From contig CADAPM010000013.1 of assembly GCA_902789795.1 (NCBI GenBank), positions 17,987 to 81,986 of the forward strand: a stretch of DNA of 64,000 bases, read 5' to 3'. Positions 28,249-36,528 of the stretch are shown in pieces. The translations under genes and the position numbers were made by a program. The notes beneath the pieces are model-generated. The model was not told the origin of the DNA, ran no database searches, and saw only the letters and a list, made by a program, of their open reading frames with translations. Source of the stretch: an uncultured Eubacteriales bacterium (GTDB lineage Bacteria; Bacillota; Clostridia; Christensenellales; Aristaeellaceae). Numbering within the stretch: the stretch's first letter is position 1; each line of letters starts with the position of its first letter.

Positions 28249-29868
28249 TTATTTGGCAGCCACGTAGCGGTCATAGACTTCCTGGTAGATGGCCAGCAGG
28301 TCGCTCATGCCGCAGCGGTCGAGGAAGCTCTTGTAGCTTTCCCACTCAGCGTCGGTGGGGCCGCCTTCTTTGATCCACTTGGCTTCCTGCTCGGAGACGG
28401 CGCGCTCGAAATCAGCACGGTAGAAGTCGATGTCATCCAGCTCAGTCTCGGTGAACACGCAGTCCTGCGGATAGAAGGTGAAGTCGGTCACATAGTTGAA
28501 CCAGTAGTCATAGGTGTCGGCCAGGCGCTGCATGGCGCGGTCTTCCATGTAGAAGTACTCGTTGTAGTATTCGGAGAGGATCAGCTTGGGGCCGGCCACT
28601 TCGTACTGGCCCTTCAGCTCGCCCGCGGACTTGCCGAACTTGGCCTGGGCTTCGTCGTTGGTGATGGACTTCCACATGCCCTTTTCGTCCTGCTCGGTGA
28701 AGTACACGCCGATGGGGCCGTACTGCAGCTGCATCACGACGTCGCCCTGGTACCACTTGTCATAGAAGGAAAGCAGCTTGGCGGGGTCCTTGCAGCGGTT
28801 GGTGATGGACAGCTGGCCGGAGTTGGTGGCGCCGCCGGTGCGCAGGGTCACGTTATGGGTGCCGTCGGGGCCGTCCAGGATGGGCAGGTACACATAGTCC
28901 TTGGCATACTCGCCGGTGATCTCGGGGATCTCCCACCAGGTGGTGACGCCCACGCGGCCGTCAGAGCACTTGGCGATCAGCTGGTTGGTGTCCTGGGAGA
29001 ACATTTCGATGTCCATCAGGCCCTCGGCGAACCAGTTGTGGAAATAGGTCACGGCAGCGCGGTAGTTGTCGTCGTCAGACACGAAGTTGACCTTGCCGCT
29101 GGCGTCCACCATCAGGTCGGCGCACACGTCGTTGGGCCAGTTGGTGAAGCCGAAGCCGGCATAGAACACGTTCTGGCCCCAGCACCACTGGTCGAAACCG
29201 GTGCTCATGGGGATGGTGGAGCCGGCGGCCTTGCCATAGTACTTGGCGGCCATGTCGTTGTCCTTGAAGGCCTTCAGCACGTCATGCAGCTGATCCAGGG
29301 TGGTGGGCATTTCCAGTTTCAGGTCGTCCAGCCAGGCCTTGTTGATCATGGCGAACTGGGGCACGGAGAAGATGGAGTAATCCTTTTCGCGGCCGATACC
29401 GGCGGTACCCATCTGCTCACCGGCGGGCAGACCGTAGATCTTGCCGTCGCTCATGGTGATGGCGGCCTTGATTTCCGGGTGCTTTTCGAGGATCGCGGCC
29501 AGGTTGGGCATCACTTCGGGGGTGATGTAGGGGGTCAGGTCGATGAAGGTGCCGGCGGAGCCGTAGCGCATCAGGTCGAAGTTGCTGAAGCCGATGCCCT
29601 GGAAGGCGTCGTAGGGGTTGGAGCTGGTGGCATTGCCGCTCAGGCGGGTGCCGACCACTTCGCCCAGGCTGTCAGACCAGGTTTCCCATTCGATCTTGAC
29701 GCCGGCCTGCTCCTGCAGGGCGTTGAGGACTTCCTTGTTCTGATAGTCATCAGACAGGGCGGAGCGTGCGCTCAGCACCTTGAAGGTGGGCTGGTCGTCC
29801 GCGGACGCGAAGGAGACCAGGGACAGCACCATCATGATGGCCAGTAAGAGAGATACAAGCTTCTTCAT
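28249..29868 (-). CDS. extracellular sugar-binding protein of the fructan ABC importer
   Basis: 539 residues. Signal peptide 1-22 (MKKLVSLLLAIMMVLSLVSFASA) without a lipobox Cys, then a large solute-binding protein of the LplA/YtcQ type (about 500 residues). ATG 29868 has AGGAGGATCCCC upstream, better than the in-frame ATG 39 nt earlier. Adjacent LplB- and LplC-type permeases and two GH32 enzymes suggest fructo-oligosaccharides as ligand. The ATPase is not encoded here; MsmX-like shared ATPases are known for such systems. A repeat of about 130 bp separates it from the permease genes. Confidence 0.87.
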   Translation of the reverse strand: MKKLVSLLLAIMMVLSLVSFASADDQPTFKVLSARSALSDDYQNKEVLNALQEQAGVKIEWETWSDSLGEVVGTRLSGNATSSNPYDAFQGIGFSNFDLMRYGSAGTFIDLTPYITPEVMPNLAAILEKHPEIKAAITMSDGKIYGLPAGEQMGTAGIGREKDYSIFSVPQFAMINKAWLDDLKLEMPTTLDQLHDVLKAFKDNDMAAKYYGKAAGSTIPMSTGFDQWCWGQNVFYAGFGFTNWPNDVCADLMVDASGKVNFVSDDDNYRAAVTYFHNWFAEGLMDIEMFSQDTNQLIAKCSDGRVGVTTWWEIPEITGEYAKDYVYLPILDGPDGTHNVTLRTGGATNSGQLSITNRCKDPAKLLSFYDKWYQGDVVMQLQYGPIGVYFTEQDEKGMWKSITNDEAQAKFGKSAGELKGQYEVAGPKLILSEYYNEYFYMEDRAMQRLADTYDYWFNYVTDFTFYPQDCVFTETELDDIDFYRADFERAVSEQEAKWIKEGGPTDAEWESYKSFLDRCGMSDLLAIYQEVYDRYVAAK

Positions 29869-29940
29869 GGGGATCCTCCTTGTTTTGTTGGTTTGTATTT
29901 TGTGCATCAGTTATTGTGATGCCATGGAGCAATAATTTGG

Positions 29941-30071
29941 AGTTAGAGGGTACAAGTTAGGAAGTAGGAGTTAGGAAGTAGGAAGTAATTAGTGTTTTTG
30001 CATTAGCATTTGGTACGCCGCGAGCAGAAGTAGAATTGCTTCCTACTTTATCCTTCCTACTTCCTACTTGT
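29941..30071. repeat. TAGGAAG-family inverted repeat between permease and binding-protein genes
   Basis: AGGAGTT/AGGAAGT heptads, core 29985-30039 (GTAATTAGTG...GTAGAATTGC) and TTCCTAC heptads on the right, ending about 8 bp from the permease stop at 30079. It lies inside an operon, so it cannot be a complete terminator if the operon is one transcript. Confidence 0.75.
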
Positions 30072-30078
30072 TCTCGTC

Positions 30079-30990
30079 TTAGCCCTTCACCGCTCCCGCC
30101 ATCAGTCCCTTCTCGAAGTACTTCTGGACGAAGGGGTAGATGATCAGCATGGGGGCGGCAGCGACGATGATGGAGGAGAACTTGATCATTTCGGTCATCT
30201 TGTTCAGTTCCGCGTAGCCGCCGGAGATCATGCTGGCCTGGGAGGCGGAGGCGGAGGACTTGATCAGAATGTTGCGCAGCACCAGGGGCAGGGGGGCCTG
30301 CTCGTTGGTCATGTAGATCAGGGCGGTGAACCAGTCGTTCCAGTAGGCCACCATGGAGAAGACCACCATGACGGACAGAATCGGCATGGACAGCGGGATG
30401 ATCATGGAGAAGAAGATGCGGAAGTGGCTGGCGCCGTCGATGCTGGCAGCCTCTTTCAGCGCGCCGGGGATGCTGTTTTCAAAGTAGTTGCGGGCGATGA
30501 TGGCGTTGCTGACCGCGACGCCGCCGGGCAGGAACATGGCCCAGATGGTCTGCATGATGCCCGTCTTCTGCACGATCAGGTAGGTGGGGATCAGGCCGCC
30601 GCCGAAGTACATGGTGATGATGAAGAAGATGCTGATGGCCTTCTTGAAGGGCAGGTCCGGCACGGACAGCGGATAGGCCACCAGGTAGATCAGCGCCACG
30701 GAGTAGATGGTTCCGACCACGGTGTACAAGATCGAGTTGCCGTAGCCGCGAACGATGTTCGGCTCAGCGAACACAGCCTTGTAGCCGTCCAGCGTCGCCT
30801 TGCTGGGGAGCAGGAAGGTCTTGCCGGCGTAAACGTCATAGGGATCCGAGAAGGACGCGACCAGGATGTAGTAGAGCGGGTAGGCCACGATCAGGAGGAT
30901 CAGAACGGAAATGACCACGAGGATGATATCGCTGGTGCGGTCGCTCAGGCCGCCCAGTTCACCCTGCTTTCTCTTGCTTAACACAGACAT
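30079..30990 (-). CDS. ABC sugar permease, LplC/YtcP type
   Basis: 303 residues, six predicted membrane helices, with the ATPase-contact EAA motif in GALKEAASIDGASHFRIFFSMIIPLSMPIL. The C-terminus YPFVQKYFEKGLMAGAVKG is characteristic of the LplC/YtcP group. The start MSVLSKRKQG (ATG 30988-30990) has GGAGGAAACAGC; the longer upstream reading overlaps the preceding permease gene and is rejected. Partner of the LplB-like permease, 19 nt upstream. Confidence 0.9.
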   Translation of the reverse strand: MSVLSKRKQGELGGLSDRTSDIILVVISVLILLIVAYPLYYILVASFSDPYDVYAGKTFLLPSKATLDGYKAVFAEPNIVRGYGNSILYTVVGTIYSVALIYLVAYPLSVPDLPFKKAISIFFIITMYFGGGLIPTYLIVQKTGIMQTIWAMFLPGGVAVSNAIIARNYFENSIPGALKEAASIDGASHFRIFFSMIIPLSMPILSVMVVFSMVAYWNDWFTALIYMTNEQAPLPLVLRNILIKSSASASQASMISGGYAELNKMTEMIKFSSIIVAAAPMLIIYPFVQKYFEKGLMAGAVKG

Positions 30991-31009
30991 GCTGTTTCCT
31001 CCTCCCTTC

Positions 31010-31939
31010 TTACACGAAATTGACGTCGCCGTATTTCTTGGCGATGCGGTTGACGATGACCAGCAGCACGATGTTGATCGCCGTATTGAACAGGCCCACG
31101 GCGGTACCCAGCTCATACTTGGCGCTGACGATGCCCTGCTCGTACACGTAGATGGCGATGATATCGCTGGTGGCGCGGTTCAGGTCCGTCTGGAGCAGGT
31201 AGGCTTTTTCGAAGCCGACGCTCATCAGGCCGGAGGCGCTCATGATCAACTGCAGGATGATCATGGGCAGCAGGCAGGGGATGTCGATGTGCAGGATGCG
31301 CTGGAAGACGCTGGCGCCGTCCACCTTGGCCGCTTCATACAGGGAAGCGTCCACGCTGGACAGGGTGGCCAGGTAGATGATGGTGCCCCAGCCCGCTTCC
31401 TGCCAGATGCCGCTGGCCACATAGATCGTGCGGAACGCGCTGGCTTCGGTCAGGAAGTCGGTGTGCGTGCCCGCGATCAGGTTGATCAGGCCGCCGGAGG
31501 GAGAAAGGAAGATGCGCAGCATACCGCAGATGACCATGGTGGAGATGAAGTGCGGCGCGTAGATGACGGTCTGCACCGTGCGCTTGAGCTTCTGGAAGCG
31601 CAGCTGGTTCAGCGTCAGGGAAAGGATGATCGGCACCGGGAAACCCCACAGCAGGCTGAACAGGCTCAGCTTGACCGTGTTCCACAGCATGCGGTCGAAG
31701 GTTGGGGCGCGGAAGAAGCGCTGGAACCACTTCCAGCCGACCCAGGGGCTGGCCGTGATGCCCAGGCCCGGATTGTAATTCCGGAAGGCGATCTGGATGC
31801 CGTACATGGGTCCGTACTTGTAGATGATGGTGATGATCACCGGGATCAACAGCAGCACATAGGGCTGCCAGTTGTCCGCGATGCGTCTGCCGAGGCTCTT
31901 GCGTGAGATTGCCCGGGTAGAGACGGAAGCCGACTTCAT
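31010..31939 (-). CDS. ABC sugar permease, LplB type
   Basis: 309 residues, six membrane helices. N-terminal YVLLLIPVIITIIYKYGPMYGIQIAF and the EAA loop SLYEAAKVDGASVFQRILHIDIPCL mark the LplB-type subunit. The ATG at 31939 is preferred over that at 31945, because AGGAGG lies 7 nt before the former and only 1 nt before the latter. First gene of the leftward fructan operon, controlled by the divergent promoter-operator region. Confidence 0.9.
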   Translation of the reverse strand: MKSASVSTRAISRKSLGRRIADNWQPYVLLLIPVIITIIYKYGPMYGIQIAFRNYNPGLGITASPWVGWKWFQRFFRAPTFDRMLWNTVKLSLFSLLWGFPVPIILSLTLNQLRFQKLKRTVQTVIYAPHFISTMVICGMLRIFLSPSGGLINLIAGTHTDFLTEASAFRTIYVASGIWQEAGWGTIIYLATLSSVDASLYEAAKVDGASVFQRILHIDIPCLLPMIILQLIMSASGLMSVGFEKAYLLQTDLNRATSDIIAIYVYEQGIVSAKYELGTAVGLFNTAINIVLLVIVNRIAKKYGDVNFV

Positions 31940-32005
31940 AGGCATTCCTCCTGTTCGAAAGGCATTGGGTTTGTGAACATGAAACGTTTCATGGAATACG
32001 CTAAT

Positions 32006-32034
32006 AAAATATCATATGAAATCATGAATGTCAA
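32006..32034 (-). promoter_or_regulatory. promoter of the fructan uptake/hydrolysis operon
   Basis: TTGACA (32034-32029), 17 nt, TATTTT (32011-32006) on the minus strand; the ATGAAACGTTTCAT operator lies just downstream at the expected initiation region. Confidence 0.7.
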
Positions 32035-32123
32035 CTGCAAATTTGAAAAAATGGGCAAAAAAACGTCAAAATGTTTAAGGTGTATTAAGGGCATAAATTC
32101 TTTTACTCACGCAAAACTAATGC

Positions 32124-32152
32124 TTGACATATTTTCATGAAAATGATACTAT
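32124..32152 (+). promoter_or_regulatory. promoter of the LacI-family regulator and fructokinase
   Basis: TTGACA (32124-32129), 17 nt, TACTAT (32147-32152), with one palindromic operator filling the spacer and another starting at the -10 box: a layout suited to autorepression. Confidence 0.85.
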
Positions 32153-32184
32153 ATTCATGAAATAAATGAAGAGAGGTGTGCACA

Positions 32185-33174
32185 TTGACGAAAGCACACA
32201 ACGGCCCGACCATGGCGGACGTCGCCCGGGAGGCGGGCGTCGCCCTGGGCACAGTCTCCCGCGTGATCAACGGGGAGCAGGTCGGAGAAGCATACAAAAC
32301 AAAGGTAGAGGAAGCGATCCAGAAGCTGGGCTACCGCTACAACGTGAGCGGCCGCGCCCTCCGGACGGACCGCACCAACACCATCGCGGTCATCATTCCC
32401 AACACCATCAACCCCTATTTCGCGGCGCTGGTGCATCACCTGAACGTGGCGCTGGAAAAGCGGGATAAAAAGATGATGCTCTGCTTCACGGAATATGACC
32501 GCGGCCGCGAGATCGAATTCATCCACATGGCGCAGCAGAACCGGGTGGACGGCATCATCGCCCTGACCTACAACCCGAAGCTGACGATCCCGGAGGACAT
32601 CCCCTTCGTGACCATCGACCGCTTCTTTTCTTCCTCCGTGCCCTGCATCGCGGCGGACAACTTCGGCGGCGGTATGATCGCCGCCCGGAAGCTGAAGGAG
32701 CTGGGCTGCACCTCCGCTCTGTTCATGCGCATCGGCTCCACGCTGGTCAACGAGCCCAGCAAGCGCAAGGACGGCTTCGTGAGCGGCTGCGTGGAGGTCG
32801 GCCTCCCCTTCGAGACCATGATCCTGGAGGACGGCCAGCCTCTGGACGCCTTTGACCGCTTCCTGGAGAGCCGGATGAAGGACGGGAAGCTGCCCTTCGA
32901 CGGCCTGTTCATGGGCACCGATTACCAGGCCTGGCACATCATCAAGACCCTGCGCCGCCTGGGCATCCGCGTACCGGAGGACGTGCAGGTGATCGGCTTT
33001 GACGGCATCCGCATGTTCGGGGATCAGGAGCTGATCGTTTCCACCATCGTGCAGCCGGTGCAGGAGATCGCCGAGACCTGCGTGAGCACCGTGCTGTCCA
33101 AGCATCTGTCCAACGTGCCTTCACTGATCTGCCTGCCGGTCAGGTATGCCGCCGGCGGCACGACCAAGGAATAG
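32185..33174 (+). CDS. LacI family transcriptional regulator of the fructan locus
   Basis: About 329 residues. N-terminal HTH (GPTMADVAREAGVALGTVSRVIN, recognition helix VALGTVSRVIN) and hinge, then a periplasmic-binding-like effector domain (TNTIAVIIPNTINPYFAAL..., VDGIIALTYNP, VPEDVQVIGFDGIRMF). The TTG at 32185 is chosen because GAGAGGTG (32171-32178) lies 6 nt before it, and the GTG at 32176 is part of that ribosome site. It probably represses both divergent units until fructose or a fructo-oligosaccharide binds. The fructokinase gene follows after 20 nt. Confidence 0.9.
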   Translation: MTKAHNGPTMADVAREAGVALGTVSRVINGEQVGEAYKTKVEEAIQKLGYRYNVSGRALRTDRTNTIAVIIPNTINPYFAALVHHLNVALEKRDKKMMLCFTEYDRGREIEFIHMAQQNRVDGIIALTYNPKLTIPEDIPFVTIDRFFSSSVPCIAADNFGGGMIAARKLKELGCTSALFMRIGSTLVNEPSKRKDGFVSGCVEVGLPFETMILEDGQPLDAFDRFLESRMKDGKLPFDGLFMGTDYQAWHIIKTLRRLGIRVPEDVQVIGFDGIRMFGDQELIVSTIVQPVQEIAETCVSTVLSKHLSNVPSLICLPVRYAAGGTTKE

Positions 33175-33194
33175 ATTCAAAGGAGATCGTACCC

Positions 33195-34145
33195 ATGATT
33201 GATGTTGTCGCTTTAGGAGAGCTGCTGATCGATTTCGCGCCCCAATCCGTCAACGAGGCGGGCTATCCCGTCCTTTCCGCCAATCCAGGCGGCGCGCCGG
33301 GCAATTTCCTGGCCGCGCTGAACAAGTACGGCTGCTCCACCGCCATGATCGGCAAGGTGGGCGACGACATGTTCGGCCGCCTGCTGGTCGATACCCTGCG
33401 CAAGGCCGGCATCGGCACCCAGGGCGTCGTGACGGACCCGGGCGTATTCACCACCCTGGCCTTCGTATCCCTGGACAAGAGCGGCAACCGGGACTTCAGC
33501 TTCGCCCGCAAGCCCGGCGCCGACACCTGCCTGACCCCCGGCGAGGTCAACGAAGACCTGCTGGCCGAAGCCCGGATCTTCCACTTCGGCACCCTTTCCC
33601 TGACGGACGAACCCGCCGCCTCCGCCACCCGCGCGGCCATCGCCGCCGCCAAGGCCCACGGCGCGCTGATCAGCCTGGATCCCAACCTGCGCAAGCCCCT
33701 TTGGAAGCGCGAGGAGGACGCGAAGGCCGCCATAGAGTGGAGCCTCCGCCAGGCGGACATCGTGAAGATCAGCGACGAGGAGATCGAATGGCTCTGGGGC
33801 CTGAGCCCCGAAGCCGGCGCGCAGAAGATCCTGACGGAATACGGCGCGTCCCTTGTCTACGCGACCCTGGGCCCCAAGGGCTGCCACGCCGCCACCAAGG
33901 CCTGCGCCGTGACGGTAGCGAGCCCCTCCGGTATCCACGTGGTGGACACCACCGGCGCCGGGGACATCTTCGGCGGCAGCGCCATGAGCCGCTTCCTGAA
34001 GACGAACAAAGCCCCCGCGGAACTGACCGCGGAGGAGCTCACCAACATCGTGCGCTTCGCCTGCACCGCCGCCAGCCTCTCCACCCAGAAGCACGGCGGC
34101 ATCGGCAGCGTGCCGGAAGAAAACGAGGTCAGGGAGAAACTCTGA
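33195..34145 (+). CDS. scrK: fructokinase, PfkB/ribokinase family
   Basis: 316 residues. It phosphorylates fructose with ATP, the expected fate of fructose released by the GH32 enzymes. ALGELLIDF at the start, NPGGAPGNFLAAL (PfkB signature 1) and VVDTTGAGDIFGGSAMSRF (signature 2, with the catalytic Asp in GAGD) are present. The length is standard. AAAGGAG lies upstream. It is co-transcribed with the LacI regulator and followed by a strong terminator. A different sugar kinase is possible on sequence alone, but the locus strongly favours fructose. Confidence 0.9.
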   Translation: MIDVVALGELLIDFAPQSVNEAGYPVLSANPGGAPGNFLAALNKYGCSTAMIGKVGDDMFGRLLVDTLRKAGIGTQGVVTDPGVFTTLAFVSLDKSGNRDFSFARKPGADTCLTPGEVNEDLLAEARIFHFGTLSLTDEPAASATRAAIAAAKAHGALISLDPNLRKPLWKREEDAKAAIEWSLRQADIVKISDEEIEWLWGLSPEAGAQKILTEYGASLVYATLGPKGCHAATKACAVTVASPSGIHVVDTTGAGDIFGGSAMSRFLKTNKAPAELTAEELTNIVRFACTAASLSTQKHGGIGSVPEENEVREKL

Positions 34146-34158
34146 GCAGTATAATAGG

Positions 34159-34188
34159 AAAAAGCAGCCGCGTGCCGGCTGCTTTTTT
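34159..34188 (+). terminator. intrinsic terminator after the fructokinase
   Basis: AAAAAGCAGCC, loop, GGCTGCTTTTTT (34159-34188): a 7-bp stem extended by an A/T tract. Confidence 0.9.
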
Positions 34189-34231
34189 CAATGATGAGCT
34201 TGGTATAAAGAAACTGAGAGCAGAAAGTACA

Positions 34232-34368
34232 AAGTAGGAAGTAGGAAGTAGAAAGTAGGAAGTAATTCTACTTTTCAGGTGGCGTTTCAACCGCCGCTTC
34301 ATCAACATTAATTACTTCCTACTTCCTAACTCCTACTTCCTACCTACTGATTTATACTTCCTACTTCG
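34232..34368. repeat. TAGGAAG-family inverted repeat after the fructokinase terminator
   Basis: AGGAAGT heptads on the left, core 34262-34315 (GTAATTCTAC, GGTGGCG...CCGCC, AACATTAATTAC), then TTCCTAC/TCCTAAC heptads on the right. The rest of 34369-34546 shows no gene. Confidence 0.75.
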
Positions 34369-34546
34369 TGCTTTCTATTATCTTTTTGCGCATCATGCTC
34401 GCGCTGTGTTCTCAATATTGGTTCTCGTTCTTCTTGAGATTGCAGAAGGCTTTGTGTTTTTCCTGTATTCACTAAAGTTTTCGCCGTTTTCGGAAGCCGA
34501 ACGCTTGCTCAACAGTTGACATTGTTTGCATATTTATAAACCATAT

Positions 34547-34575
34547 TTGACATTTTACATCATTTATGATACAAT
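34547..34575 (+). promoter_or_regulatory. consensus promoter with a long leader for the second sugar importer
   Basis: TTGACA (34547-34552), exactly 17 nt, TACAAT (34570-34575). The leader to the start codon at 34817 is about 235 nt, and I recognise no riboswitch in it. AAGGAGGAAAAACC precedes the start. Confidence 0.85.
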
Positions 34576-34816
34576 ACTTCTCAAATCTACGAAAATCCAA
34601 CGAAAACCATTGCAAATGAAGAACTTTCAGATGTACTTCCCTGCATACGGTCTCGTTTTCCTGTGCATTGCATGATCAGATTCAAAGCAAATATTGAGAA
34701 GGTTTTCCCCATTTTTCCATTGTTGAACTTCCGGGGTCTTGGCATAATGTGAACAGCTGAGCGCGATTGCTCAAAATATTCATTTACTTTTCAATTCTTT
34801 TAAGGAGGAAAAACCG

Positions 34817-36453
34817 ATGAAGAAACTGTTGGCTGTTATCATGGCTCTGGCGATGATCATCTCCATCGTGCCCGCCGTCATGGCTGATGCCGCACCGGAA
34901 GTCATCACCTTCACCGTGTTCCGCGGCGATCCCGGCGATCAGCCCACGGACGACAACAAGATCTACAAACTGATCGAGGAAAAGCTGGGCGTCAAATTCG
35001 AGTTTGAATTCCTCGCCGGCAACCTGGATGAGACCCTCGGCCTCAAACTGGCGGACGACGTCTATCCGGACCTGTTCGACGGCGGCAACAGCGCTGAGAC
35101 GCTGGAGGCTGCGGGCGTCTTGATCGACCTGCTGCCCTACATCAGCGAAGAAAAGACCCCGAACCTCTACAAGCACATCTACACCAACAACCGCATCAAG
35201 CAGCTCCTGACCGACGACGGCAAGCTGTACATCATCCCCAACTACGGCATCAACTACAACGATCAGATCCAGAACGAGTGCAACGGCCCCGCCTTCTTCA
35301 TCCAGAAGCAGGTCATCGCCTGGAACAACTACGAAGTGCCCACCACCCTGAATGAGTACTTCGACCTGATCGAACGCTTCATCGCTGCCAACCCCACCAC
35401 CGCCAACGGCACACCCTACACCGGCTTCGCGATCCTGTGCGAAGGCTGGCGCCACTTCTGCCTGATCAACCCCGTGCAGCACCTGATGGGCCGCCCGAAC
35501 GACGGCGAAGTGACGATCCGGGCTTCCATACCGAGACCTTCATCGACAAGCCCTATGCCAAGGCCTATTACAAGAAACTGAACGAAGAATACCAGAAGGG
35601 CCTCATCAACAAGGATACCTTCGTCATGAACTATGACCAGTACATCGCGGCCCTTTCCAACGGCACCGTGCTGGGCATGTTTGACCAGACCTGGGACTTC
35701 GGCACCGCTACCGACTCCCTGAAAGCCAGCCAGATGTATGAGAACACCTACCTGGCCCTGCCCCTGGTCTATGACCCCGAATACGTGGACGGCAAGGTCA
35801 TTGAAGAGCATTACCTGAACGGTACCGTCATGAACAAGGACCGCGGCTTCGGCATCTCCACCACCTGCAAGTATCCCGAGCGCGCCATCCAGCTGTTCGA
35901 GACCCTGCTCTCCGACGAATGGCAGACCATCCTCCAGTGGGGCATCGAGGGCGAAGACTACTATGTGGAGAACGGCCGCTACCTGATGACCAAGGAACAG
36001 TATGACCAGCGCGCCGACGCGCAGTGGAAGCGCGCCAACCGCGCCCTGGCCGTCTGGGAGTCCTGCCCGAAGAAGCAGGGCACCATGGACAACGGCAACG
36101 CCTGGGATCCCGCGCAGCAGCCCGAGATCTACTTCGGCCAGATGAACGACTATGACAAGGCCTTCCTGACCGCCGCCGGCAAGAAGACCCCCGCTGAGTT
36201 CTTCAATCCGCCCATCGAGCTGGCGCCCTACGGCGAAGCCTGGCAGATCGACAAGGGACCCATCGACATCGACTACAACAACGGCTTCCTGCCCATCCAG
36301 GACCGCTGGCTGCCCATCATCATCACCTGCGATCCGGCAGAGATCGACGCCAACTGGGATGCTTTCGTCGCCGAGATCACCCCGTCCGCTCAGGTCTACA
36401 CCGATTTCATGCAGGCTGAGGTGCTGAAGCTGGTCGAGCAGGCTCTCAACTAA
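34817..36453 (+). pseudogene. sugar-binding protein of a second ABC importer, frameshifted as sequenced
   Basis: An LplA-like solute-binding protein of about 545 residues interrupted by one frameshift. The first part (34817 to about 35512) has signal peptide MKKLLAVIMALAMIISIVPAVMA and reads through NDGEVTI. The second (about 35512-36453) resumes with PGFHTETFIDKPYAKAYY in the frame one base earlier. The junction reads GTGACGATCCGGGC; GTGACGATCGATCCGGGC would restore the frame, so loss of one GATC (4 bp) or any 1-bp deletion explains it. Both halves are otherwise intact and the permease genes follow. It may be a recent mutation, phase-type variation or an assembly error. Confidence 0.8.
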
Positions 36454-36467
36454 TCAGATTCTTTGCC

Positions 36468-36495
36468 AGAGGGGAGAGAGTTGTCTCTCCCCTCT
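36468..36495 (+). terminator. strong hairpin between binding-protein and permease genes
   Basis: A perfect 12-bp stem AGAGGGGAGAGA/TCTCTCCCCTCT with loop GTTG, 15 nt after the binding-protein stop and without a real T-tract (TCCCGTTTAC). It is better read as a partial terminator or mRNA-stabilising structure that keeps binding protein in excess of permease. Confidence 0.7.
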
Positions 36496-36528
36496 TCCCG
36501 TTTACTTTATACTATGGGGGAAGACAGT

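Larger units (their letters stand above)
31979..32164. promoter_or_regulatory. divergent control region with LacI-type operators
   Basis: A perfect palindrome ATGAAACGTTTCAT (31979-31992) with a central CpG typical of LacI-family sites lies downstream of the leftward promoter. ATTTTCATGAAAAT (32131-32144) sits between the -35 and -10 boxes of the regulator gene, and a second TTCATGAA core (32154-32161) starts 20 bp further on, two helical turns. Related TCATATGAAATCATGAAT sequence covers the leftward promoter (32012-32029). The regulator encoded next door is the obvious binder. Confidence 0.8.

Noticed and set aside
34232-34368. Heptad arrays considered as CRISPR arrays
   Set aside because: Units are 7 nt, without unique spacers of about 30 nt and with inverted arms; no cas genes are visible.
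34576-34816. Riboswitch in the leader of the second importer
   Set aside because: No known aptamer consensus or terminator/antiterminator pair was seen; kept only as an unexplained leader.
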